Shown here in pieces: positions 1 to 12,121 of a stretch of DNA of 64,000 nucleotides; positions within the stretch are counted from its first letter, which is position 1, and the number at the start of each line of letters is the position of its first letter. The notes under the pieces are model-generated. The model was not told the origin of the DNA. It made no database searches and saw nothing but the letters and a program-made list of their open reading frames with translations. The position numbers and the translations under genes were made by a program. Source of the DNA: Chromera velia (taxonomy: Eukaryota; Sar; Chromeraceae); assembly GCA_018398765.1 (NCBI GenBank), contig JAHBMJ010000013.1:59794-123793 (forward strand), written 5' to 3'.

Positions 1-104
1 TTTTTCTTCTGCCCTTCGCACGTGCGCTTTGGATCTCTGCGAGACGGCACTGGAAGGGAAGAGATCACTGAGAGAAAGTACAGAAGGAACGAAGTCTGGG
101 GAGG

Positions 105-2172
105 ATGGCGGAAGATCAGGAGAGGTACATCTCGAAGGTTCCTTCGAGTGCATTCCTCAGCTTCGTGCCGAAGGATGCACATGAAGGATTCGTCGACACT
201 GTCACTCTGACAGTCGACAGGGTGGGTTGAATCAGTCCGGGAGACGCCTTGATGGCTTTCGTGTTCGTAAGCGAAGTCTTCATCGCTTCCATCTTTGAAT
301 TGTGATATGTCTGCAGGCTTCTGAGCTGAAGTTTATGGCGGAATGTCGGAAGTTGGCAGCAGAGCCTCATCTGCACGCCCCTGTTCACTTTTTGAACTCG
401 ATGGACACTCCGAAAGAGTGGATGGTCCTCGAGTCAGCTGGTCCCTCAGGCGGACACGCGAACGGCACTTCTCTTGGTGCGAAGGCCAACGGAACGAACG
501 GAAGTGCAAACGGACACGGTCATGCCAATGGAGTGACACATGGACCCGGAGCCCGGATTCCCGGCTTCTTGACTCGGGTATGAAGGGAGGGAGGGATTCA
601 AGGAGACTGCCTGACCGCGATTTTGTTGGCACATGCCTGGGATAGAAGGGGCACTCTTTCATTGGTCTTTGATGCATCTTCACCTAAGTATCGTGACAAA
701 TGTGCCGTGGTATTCGAGAAAAGGAGACTGCCTGACCTCTCTCCTGTTTGCATTACCGCGTTTTCGTCGTCAGTTGATCTCTGTATCACTTCGCCATAGA
801 AGTCAAACGCCTTTCCTTGTGGTATTTTGCACTTTTCTGCACCCAGCTGTCTGTTTTTCTTGCTCTCTCTTTCTCTGCTGCTCTCCCGGTCTGTCTCTGT
901 ATCAAAAATCCTGTCTCTCACCCGTCTTTTGCGACGATGTCCGCAGGTCGCAAAGATGCTCGAGAAGCCCGAGTCTGTCGGCCGCAAGACCGTCATCATC
1001 CCTGCCAACGTGGTCCCTTGTGCAATAGAGAAGTCCCCTGTGCTGTTTGAGGAAATCAAAGTCGTTTCTGGTCAGCAGTGGGTGAGAGAAGGATAAGAAT
1101 CTAGATCCTTGACACTCTCCCGCCCGGTGGTTCTCCCTCCTGCCTCGAGGAAGGTCAAATCACTTCATTGACGCTCTCGTTGATTTCTGATTTGCCTGGG
1201 GGAACGTGCCCTGCCTTCTTCTCGCTGTTCTTACTCCGTTTCCGGCTTTCTTCACTTTGTCTTCACTTTTTCTGTCTTTCTTTGCTTCCTTCCCTTCCTT
1301 CGTTCCTTCCTCTCTCTTTCTCTCTACATATATGTATATATGTATACATGTACATATATTTTCCTGTCCAACGGTTATGGATGGGCAGGCAAGATTAGGG
1401 TCTGCTTGAGGGGTCTCTTCCTGGACCTCTGTAGCTGTCTGTCAGAGCCTGCAAAGGATGGATTCACTCACTTTTGTGCTGCAGGTCAAGCTGAGACTTT
1501 TGTGGAGGCAACGAAAGACCTGGCAGTGTTGCTGGAGACGGGAGAGACCTCTCAGACAGGAAACGAAAAATTTGTGGGACAAACACGGAGGGGGGCTGTG
1601 GAGGGTATGCGCGTTGGTCTGCAGCTTTTGAGGGACCAGGCGGATAAGAACCTCTTCACCCTGCTCCTTCACGCAGTCAAGTGGGTCGACTAGGCATGCA
1701 GTCAGAGAGGCAAAGAGAGAGGCAGGCTGGAAGGACCGCAAGCGAAAAGAATGAGAGAGAGAAAAAAAGTGTCCGTGAATCCGTGTGTTTGAGTCACGTT
1801 CGAGGATGCGGAAGGAGAGAAAAGTCAAAAAATGAAACACGGGGAGAATTCAGTCACTTTTCGGCGAGAGGACAGAATTCTCCTCATGGAGAGATGCTTC
1901 GACACAACAGAAAAGATGACGGCCCCACGGTCTGTGCCGCTGACTAAAAGAAAAGATATCAGAACAAAATGGAAGAGCACGCCGTTAATACTTGCATTCG
2001 TATGTGCATTGCACACGCACAGAGCGGCAGAAAGAAAGAGCAGAGTGCATGTTCAAAACCGTCCCTTTCCCCCCCTCCCCTTGAGTGCATGCAGGCCGAA
2101 GGATGTCACTGCCTTCAGGGCATCCCCTGTCTGGGGGCAGTGGCTCACAAAGGTGCGCAGACAAAGGGAGCG

Positions 2173-2235
<63 letters not shown>

Positions 2236-4543
2236 AAGAGAGAAAGCAAGGGTATTCATCCAGATCAGGACCAACTGTGAACAGGTTTTCTGAATGAGGG
2301 AAAGAGGAATGAGAATGAACAAATAGGTGCCAGAATGAACTGTCATAGATGCGAGAAGTCTCTTCGGCATGCTGCTCAGTCGTTTCACTCAGCCCTTTTT
2401 ATTGCTTCATTCCCTCCCTCCCTCCCTCCCTCCCTGCAAGCAGGTGTCCCCCCTTCTCGACGGCTCTGCGCGTTCCACACTGCGGTACAGGACGACATTC
2501 CACAGCGAGACCTGCAAGGGATACTCAGGTCAGTGCAGACGCAGATCGTCGCGTCGGTTCTCTCTCTGCTTCTTTGTTTCTTGTACACATGTATGTGTTC
2601 GATTGTGAGACAGAGGATATGTTTCCAGTCCATGTGTGGAGGGAAATCAACACCGTTTTGTCCCCTTGATTCTCTCCCGTCGCTGTCTGTTGTCCCCCGT
2701 GTGAATCATCTATGCTCCTTCGTTACTCTCTTTTCTCTCTCTCGTTTCTGCCACCCACGTCCACGAGAGGGCAATCAACTCTCAACAGCCATCCAAGGAC
2801 AGGTCCCCGCCTCTCCCAGATGAAGAAGAGTCTCTGTCGATGCACATGCGAAAATGCAGAAGCCGAGCCCCCCACTGAGGCCCCTGTGTCTCCCATTCCC
2901 GAATCCGTGGGGGCAGGCAGTCTCCGTTCTGCGTTGCCTGACCTTGACCTCCACCCTCGTGACCGTCTGACGTCGGTGGGGGGTGCGGGGGATCTGGCGG
3001 GGGCGTCAGGGTTGGACTCTAAATCTGTGGTTTTGTTGGACAAGAAATTGGGTGACTATCTTGACGATATTCAGAGGTGGTACGCTAGTTACAGGGCCAC
3101 TAGGGAGGCGATCACTCAGGAGTATGGAGGGAGTTTGAGGCAGTTCTCGACGGGGCACACGGAGTTTGGGCTCCATGTCAGCGATGGAGCGATCACTTTC
3201 AGGGAGTGGCTTCCGAGTGCGTTGGAGGTGTATCTGATTGGAGAGTTTAATGCCTGGGACAGAACTAGACACCCCCTCACTCTGAAGGCACCCAAGGGAG
3301 CTGCAACAAGGAAGGACAAAGACGGAGGAGAGGGGATCTCGTCGGGAATTTGGGAGCTCGAACTGCCCAATTCCGGCTCTCTGCCCGCGATCACCCATGG
3401 CACGAAGTTTAAGATGACAGTGAAGACAGAGGGAGGGGACGTGTTCGACAGAGTACCTGCGTGGACCCGCCTGGCATGGAAGAGCGAGGACTCGAACATC
3501 TTCGACGGGGTGTGCTGGAATCCTCCGGCATCGGTGGGTAGAGACAGGAGGAAAAAGGAAATTAGCTTTACAGGTAGTATGGCAATCTTCGGAGAGGGTG
3601 ACTGGAAGTACTTGTTGAATTGAGGAGAAAATAAGGAACCTTGATTTCTTCGGAGTTCCCTCTCTCCGGCGTTTTCCCCCTTCATATCTGCGTGCGTGCA
3701 TCTGCGTGAGGACGTTCATCTTTCAAGCACCGTTTCTCTGGCTTTTGTTTCTCTCTTGTTTGCTGAGCTTCTTTGTCCACCACTTCTTCAGGAGACCCCC
3801 CTTAAACTGGTCTTCCACTTGTGTGTGTGTGTGTCTGTGTGTGTGTGTGTACTTTTCATCTTTTCGCCTCTCTCTTTTTTTTTCACCGCTCAACGGAAAA
3901 GCTTCTATCTCTGTCTGTCCCCCACCCGCGTCCCCGTATTATCTATCTGGTCGGTCCCCGCTGCCCCTGCAGGAGAGGTACACGATGAGACACCCCCGTC
4001 CCCAGAAGCCCGAAGTCTTGAAGCTCTACGAAGCACACATCGGGACATGTGGGGCAGATGCCAAGGTGTCCACATACAGGTGGGAAGGAAGAAGACCGAC
4101 AGCGCCTTTTTGTCGAGTTCTTTCTCTGTTCTTTCTCTCCGTTGTTCCCTGACAGTTTCTGTCCGACAAAACACCGCGTGCATCCTTGGAAGCGAACTTG
4201 TCTGCGAGGAGGAGAGTTTTGGGGAGCAGGAAGGAAAGAGAGCGGCTCCAGACGGGGCAATTCGCTTGGTCACCTGTTGCTTGCTGTTTTTTCTCTGCCC
4301 CCCCCTTTTTTCTTTCTGTTTTCAGGGAGTTCTGGGAGACGGTTCTGCCCCGAGTGAGGCGATTGGGGTACAACGCAGTCCTGTTGCTGGGCATTCAGGT
4401 CGGTCTGCCTGTTCGTGTACCCGTCGTTCCCTCTCTTTTCGCTTTTGTTTGTTCTCAAAAGGATCATGCGGCGTCTTTTCTCATTCCTGTCGTCATTCGT
4501 TCCTTCCTTCCTTCCTTCCTTCCTTCCTCTCTTTGTTTCCTTG

Positions 4544-4575
<32 letters not shown>

Positions 4576-6692
4576 TTTGTTTGTTTGTTTGTTTGACGGC
4601 AGAAGGGACCTTCATGAATAAGCCTTCAGTGTCCTCTGTGGGAAGTAAATCAAAATTCATGTCATTTCCTCTTTTCCTTTCTCTCCTTCCCTTTGTTGTA
4701 CAGGAACACTCTGAATACTCCACTGCGGGTCGTGACGTGACTTCCTTCTTTGCTCCCTCCTCCCGTTTCGGGACACCCGAGGAATTGAAGGAATTGGTCG
4801 ACAGGGCGCACGGTCGGTGGGTTGAATGAAGAGAAGTAAGAGAAAGGAAGAATAAAAGGGAAGTTTTCTTGCTTATTTGTCATTCTCCTCACTGTGCCGA
4901 CCTTTTTTTCCAATGATCACGGTGACATCCGAGGACGTTGGGGCTGTGTAGCGGTGTCTGTTTGCATCCCGTTCGTACCGAACACGGTAGAGTGTGAAGG
5001 AATGAAGCACATTTCTTCTTTCTCTCAATGCAATGCAGGCATGGGTCTGTCTGTCCTTTTCGAGTCTGTCGTCTCTCACGCCTCCCTCTCGACTCTGGAC
5101 GGCCTCGCAAATCTGGACGGGAGCGATCCGGGAGTCGGATTCTTCGACAAAGGCGCGATGAACCAGTCATCTTTCCATCATGGGAAGTGCTTTGATTACT
5201 CGGTACGGGGGTTGGGGGGCTAGGGGGGGGGTTAATGTTTTCTCTCTTTGTTGTGTCCTTCTTTTTCTTCTTTGTCTGTTTTCTTGAATGGCTCCTCAAG
5301 CCCATTTCCTACTGGCCTGCATGTGCCTTCTTTCTCCATGCGTGTCTACTCGCTTTCCGGTTTCTCTTCTGTGTGCACACTCCTGTGTCTTTCTTGAAAG
5401 CTCTCTCCCTCTCTTTGTGTGTGTGTTCTCTCTCCCTCTCTCTGTTTCTGGCCACATCATCTGCAGAACCCCCAGGTCCTCAGGTTCCTCCTCTCCAACT
5501 TGCGGTACTACATGGACGAGTTTGGGTCAGTCTGTCTCTCTGGCTGCCTGTCTATCTGGCAGACAGTGAGGGTGTGTGCGTGCGGGCAAGAGAGTGTTTT
5601 TCATTTTTGTTCTGATGTCTTCCTTACTTTCTGTGCCCTTGTGTGTTGGAAGGAAGGAAGGAAGTCGCTTACAGAAAGATCGGAATCAGAAGAGGCCCTG
5701 TGAAGAGAAGGGAAGGGACCCCCGATGGAAAGTCGAGCGGGGGGAAGAGCTGCCGGCCATGACCACACACGCCGTTTCCTCACCATTTAATTAATATTCC
5801 GTCTTTCAAATATTATTTCATAGATCGATCTGTCCATCTATCCGAACATTTCGCTCCCTCCAATCTCTGCAACCAACCGGCTTTTGTCTGCACGTGCATC
5901 TATTTGACTACAAAAAAAACAAGAAGAAAGTCTTCATGCCTCTCCTCACTTGCAGAGCTGACGGTTTCCGTTTTGCCCACGTGACAGCGATGCTGTACAA
6001 GCACCGGGGCGTCGGGAGACACTGGGACCTGGTGGATCCGTTCAACCCTGCGTCCTCGTACAGACAGTACTTCGACTTCGATGTGTACACTCCCGGTGGG
6101 TGGCCATTCAGGAAGGAAGGCTGTGTCTTTCTTGCCTTCGTTCCGCTCCGCTTCATTCTCTTTCCTTCCTTTCTCTTCTCCTTGTTTTCTGTATCTGTTA
6201 ACTTCGCTCCATTTTAAAGTGTGAGACAAGTGTGGGCCGTCTTCTCTCATGCCGTCCCATTTTTCCCCCCGCCGTTTTCTCTTTTCACTTTCCGTTATTG
6301 CCTCAGAGGCGGCTTCATCAATTTGGCTTGCGTTGAGAATGGTACAACTACTACAAAGCAAAGCATGGCTATGTCAAAAGACTTTTATCCGAGAGAGAAT
6401 TCACATTTCCTCGATCCCGTTGCAGGCGTGACATTCGTCCAGCTTGCCAACGACCTGGTCCACTCTCTGTCCCCCGACGCCATCACGATCGCAGAGGACC
6501 ACTCAGGCCACCCCCTCACCTGTGTGCCCATCGCACAGGGAGGCTTCGGGTTCGACTTCAGACAGAACATCGGTCAGTGGGGGAACGAATGACTGTTAGG
6601 CTTTCTTTTCTTTTTCATATGGGAGTGTGTGGATTAGTCAGTGAGGATGGCGGGATGCAGTGGGAGAGAGAGAGGGAGAGAGAGAGAGAGAA

Positions 6693-6724
<32 letters not shown>

Positions 6725-8376
6725 AGAAAGAACGGTGGAAGCTCCGTAGTGCGGGTGGGTAAAGGTAATTCCTATGGACACTTCTGTCTCTTCTGTGACT
6801 GCCTGCCTGTCTGCCTTCAGGATACCCGGGTGCTCTCCTGAAGATGTTGAGGAGAGGGGAGTGTGGTTCGGGTCTGGACCTCCGTTTAATGGTTGACTGC
6901 CTCGCCAGGCGCTCCGTGAACGACAGGCCCCTCGTGTGCATGGAGAGCTTCGACCAGGTTGTCAACAGTCAGTCAGTCTCGTAGTGTGATGCCTGTGTGT
7001 GTTGATACGTAATTCGGCAATTATCTTCGTGCGCACGGAGGGAACAGGTCAGACTAGGTCGCTAACATACAGTCTTTCGGGCTGACACGGATGGAAACAC
7101 AAGCATGCGCTGTCAGTCAAAACGGGTGCGGATGAGACGAGAACGGAAAAGGGTTGCAAGTTTTCATGAAGACCTGCAACCTCGCAGGTACCTTTTTTTG
7201 AAAAGCTGGAAACCATCGTTCGCTCTTCCCAAGTTGTCATCTCGAAAAAACAAATCTCACACGACCTGCTTCAAATTCTTCCTCTTCCTGCTTCCGCGCT
7301 CAGGAAAGCGTCCCCTGAAGGTCGCGATGTTTGCTTGGGAGTCCCTGTACACCCACCCTGTTGGTGGGGTGGCCCCTCACGTGACGGAACTCGCAGCCGC
7401 ACTCGCACGTCTCGGACATGAGCCTCATGTGTTTGTGAGAAGGTCAGAAAGGGGGGGGGATAAATGCTGGGCCGATGAGTGCGTCACTGCACTCGCGTCT
7501 GTTTCTTTCTGTCTGTTTGCGTCGTTTCACCTGAAGGCGCTTCTTTCCTAAAGAAAAGGAAGATTTAGTCTCCATTTCGAACCCTCCCTTCCTGTCTGTT
7601 CCCCCTCTTTTCGCAGCACTGGCGCGGAGGCGAGCCACACCGTCCACTACGGAGTCCACTACCACCAGTGCACCTTCAACCTCTCGAGCGACTTTGTGGG
7701 GGAGATGTCGAGCATGTGCAACGCGTTCGTGTACTATATGGAGCAGCAAGAGATGGCACAGGGGGAACACTTCCAGGTGGGTTCATTGGTCGAATTCATG
7801 ATGGGGATACTATACTGAGTGGACTCTTTCTGTTCCTCTATTGACAAGCCCTTCCCTCTAACCCCTGTTTCGTCTGGTTTCGCCCTAGGTCACCATCTTT
7901 GCCTTTTTCCCTTTCCTTCTCCTTCATTCACCCTCTGTATCCCTTTCTGTCTTCTGTCTGCAGATCTGCCACTCCCACGACTGGCTGGCTGCCAAGGCTC
8001 TCGTGTCTGCGAAGGCCATGGGGAGGATGTGCGTGATGACAATGCACTCGACCGAGTTCGGAAGGTAGGTCAGGGGGTGGGGGGGGAGGTGTTGGGTGAC
8101 AGGCTAGGGTAGAGACAAGATGCGTTCTGCCTCTCGTCGGTTAGTGGAGTGAACAGAGACGGACGTTGGGGTTTCCATTTGATTGCGCAATTCTTTCTGG
8201 TGGGTGCCCTTGAGTGTGAGAGAAGTTTGTGTTTCCTCGTTCCTTCCTGGCTGTGCATGTCTGCTCCGCTAGCTAGCATGGACCCCTCGACCAGCCAGTG
8301 AGGTTCGAGGGATCTGTCTTTGTGTTTCGAGTGAGTCTTTGTACACTTTTTCACTTGGTGAAGAATTCGGGCAGGG

Positions 8377-8407
<31 letters not shown>

Positions 8408-10476
8408 CATTTCTTTCTCTCTTTCTGAAACCCCTCTCTCTCTCTCATTTCGTGTGTTTGTTTGTTTGTTTGTGTGTGTGTGTTTGTGTGCAGGTGCGGG
8501 AACAACGCCTGGGGAGGACAGTCTGCGCGCATTCGTGACATCGAAGGTCGTTGGTGGAAGGGTGCGATGACATGGTTAATTCTCTGTGTGCCTGTCTGTC
8601 CTTTAGCTTGCAAGTGACTTTTCTCGCTTTTTCGTATGCTTCGGGGGGCGATTTTCTGTATTTTCTTTTTGTCCTGGTTTCTCTGTTCCTCCCTCGCTCC
8701 TCTCCCGAAGGTTTCTGAGCCTCCTTCCTCTTTCTTTTTGTCTGTGAACGCGGCCTCTCTTTTCTTTTTGCCACGCTTGTGCAGCTGAGGCTTGTCATGT
8801 CTCCGACCGCGTCATTTGCGTCTCCGGAGTTTTGGCTGAGGAGGTGATCCACCAGTACGGGATCCACCCGGACAAGATCAAGGTAGGTCTGTCTTGTTGT
8901 CCGAGTTTTTAATGGGGCAACGCAGTGCGAAGCATGCGAGTGGCCGGCAGTTTGCCCTACTGCATGATCGACTCATGCACGCAAATTTTGATGCGTCCTT
9001 GCGTACGTCAGTTGATTTGCCCTACTGCATGAAAGGAGATCAAGTGCCATATTCACTGTTCCGCCGTACCTTTGTTTACTATGCGGGCTGGGGCCTCTGT
9101 CGGCTGTTTTTTCGCTTGCTGAGAGCCCCGTCTGCTTCAGCAGCAGAATGTATCGCATAATCATTGTACTGTCATATTTGTTTTGTATTATTGTCGGTAC
9201 GTCCCCCCTGGATTCTTCCATTCTTCCGTTCAGGTGATCTACAACGGAATCCACTGCGAGAACTTCGACGGGGTGGAGGTGAACCCCGGAGAGATCAAGG
9301 AGAAGTACGGCATCGGACCCATGGACCCCACATTCCTCTTCGTTGGAAGAATGGCCGTGCAGAAGGGACCCGACCTGCTCGTGGACGCTATCCCGATGAT
9401 CCTCCAGGTCGGTGAATTTATGTTTTTCTGTCTGTCTTTGTGCATGGATGGATCTTTGTCTGTCTTTCTGTGTTTTTTGTCTGTTTGTGGACGGGTGACT
9501 GTCAATCTATCGGCATAGACTCTCTGTCTCTCTGTGCACCCTCTTCTTTGTCGGCCAGAATTTGTAAAAAGTGAACGCCAATGGAGGCAGAGAAACGGGC
9601 GGAACATTCAAACCGCAGCTGAAGCAGAGACCGCAGCTCTGTGATCCGTTTGCTCCTTGAATGAACATAAATGCTCCCTTCTCCACTCAACATTCGGCTG
9701 TACACACACCCCTCTCTTTTCCTTCCTTTCCCTTCCCCTACCCACAGGCCCGAGGAGACGCCAAATTCCTCATCGTGGGAGACGGCCACATGAAGGACGA
9801 CCTGGCGGCACGTATGGCACATTACTCGGGGAGTGTCAAGTTCCTGGGGGCAAAGAAGGGGTGGGAGGTCAGTCAGTGCCTTCCTTCCTTGGTCATGTTC
9901 TCTTTGTCAAGTGTTGTGATCTGCATATTGACGTGACTGTTCGGTCTGACGTTTTTCTCGTTTGTGCATTTCTTTTGCGTGATCCCCTTTCAATGTGGGT
10001 AAAACAGAGCAAGTTTGGTTCCCCGTATTTCGATCCAAAACGACCTTCCGATCACTTTTCTGTCCCGCCTTCTTGCTTTCTTCATTCAGGTCCGTTCCCT
10101 CTTCAAAGCATGCGATGCCGTGGTCGTGCCCTCCCGCAATGAGCCCTTCGGCATCGTCGTGCTGGAATCCTGGGCAGCCCACAAACCCGTGGTGGCCACA
10201 ACCTCCGGAGGTCCCAGAGATTTCGTGTCACACGACGGAGACGGGTATCTCGTGGACCCCACTCCTGGCAGCATCGCCTGGGGGTGCTGTAAAGTCAGTC
10301 AGTCCGGATTGTTTGTCTGACTGCCTGTGAAGGGAAAAGAAAAGAAACCAGTGCAGAACAGTAATTGTTTGTCTGACTGCCTGTGAAGGGAAAAGAAACC
10401 AGTGCAGAACAGTAACTCACAGTCACTCGGTGTCAGTCGGTCGGTCGGATGTACGAGTTTCTGTGGCTTGCACACA

Positions 10477-10511
<35 letters not shown>

Positions 10512-11791
10512 GGTGGGAAAGAAAGAAGAATATGTCCACTGAGTCGGTTTTCCTGCGCGCCTGTGTTTTTCTGCAAGAACACAGAAAAACGAAGACCACA
10601 GTTGGATCCCTCCCTAATTCCTCTCCTCTCCTGGTCTCTCCCCTTCTGTCTATCGTGCAGGTGATGGAGAACTTTGCCCATGCGCAATGGATGGGCCAGA
10701 GGGGCCGTGTGAAGGCCGCGTTCTCCTTCTCTTGGGACACGATTGCAGAGGACACGCGGAACGTGTACTGGCAACAGTTGAACAAACTGGACTGCCCTGT
10801 GGGAGTCACTCACGAAGGTGCGTGCGTTGGAGTGAACCCAGAGATAGATGATGTGAACGAAAACCTGTCCTCTCTCTCGGAGTTACCGAAAACCAGAGAG
10901 GGAAGAACGGGTCTCTTTTTTTCTCTCTGATGAGAAATCTTCTGCTGACTGGAACCTCCCCGCTCTTCTTCTCTCTCTTCCGTTCTTGTTCTCTTCTCTC
11001 CCTTCCGTTTATTTTCTCTGCTTACTCGTCGTCCTTTACTTGGTTGTTGAGTATTCCCACATGACATTTTCGGACCGGAAAGTCAGAAACGAGATCATGA
11101 GACTATCTCCTGATTCCCTTCCACCCCTGCATGCAGGTGACTACTCGGTTTCCCAGGGCATTCTCGGTCTCCACCAGGCAGACCACATGGGTGTGTTCGA
11201 CTCCCACGTGCCTGTCAGACACGGCATGGCACTCATCAACACTCTCAAAATCGCCACCCTGGCCGTGGGGGGGGCAGTGATCCGATGGGCAGACCCCATC
11301 TCCAGGTCAGTCAGCAGAAAGAAAAGGGAAATGTTGTGTGGGAACGGGTTGGCTCTCGAGTCTTCTGCTGGACCTTTCCATACTATCATTCCTTTTCCAA
11401 AGGGAAGGGTTGTGAACAGAATGACAAACGCAAATTGACATCGTGATCTTGCAAAGGCATCCATTACACTGTCTTTTCTTCTCCCTCCCTGCAGGCCCTA
11501 CACGGACGACGGCAAAGTCCTGAGCGAAGAGGCGATGATGCAGTCGGACGTGAACGCGAGGGGAGGAGCAGCGTGGATGAATGCTGCCGGGTCTGAATTT
11601 GGACACCCAGACGGAATTGATTTCCCTAGGTGAGCTGGCTTTCTTTCTTTCTTTCTTTCTTTCTTTTCTTTCTTTCTTTCTTTCTTTTCTTTCTTCCTTC
11701 CTTCCTTCCTTCCTTTCTTCCTTCCTTCCTTCCTTCCTTTCTTCCTTCCTTCCTTCCTTTCATCCTTCCTTCCTTTCATCCTTCCTTCCTC

Positions 11792-11822
<31 letters not shown>

Positions 11823-11834
11823 GTTTTTTCTTTT

Positions 11835-11868
<34 letters not shown>

Positions 11869-11977
11869 TTTTCTTTCTTTCTTTCTTCCTTCCTTCCTTT
11901 CCTTCCTTCCTTCCCTTCCTTCCTTCCTTTCTTCCTTCCTTCCTTTCATCCTTCCTTCCTTTCATCCTTCCTTCCTC

Positions 11978-12008
<31 letters not shown>

Positions 12009-12020
12009 GTTTTTTCTTTT

Positions 12021-12054
<34 letters not shown>

Positions 12055-12090
12055 TTTTCTTTCTTTCTTTCTTTCTTTCTTCCTTCCTTC

Positions 12091-12121
<31 letters not shown>

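Noticed and set aside
3696-4829. A 377-residue plus-strand frame
   Set aside because: It runs through three introns and reads the branching-enzyme exons in the wrong frame.
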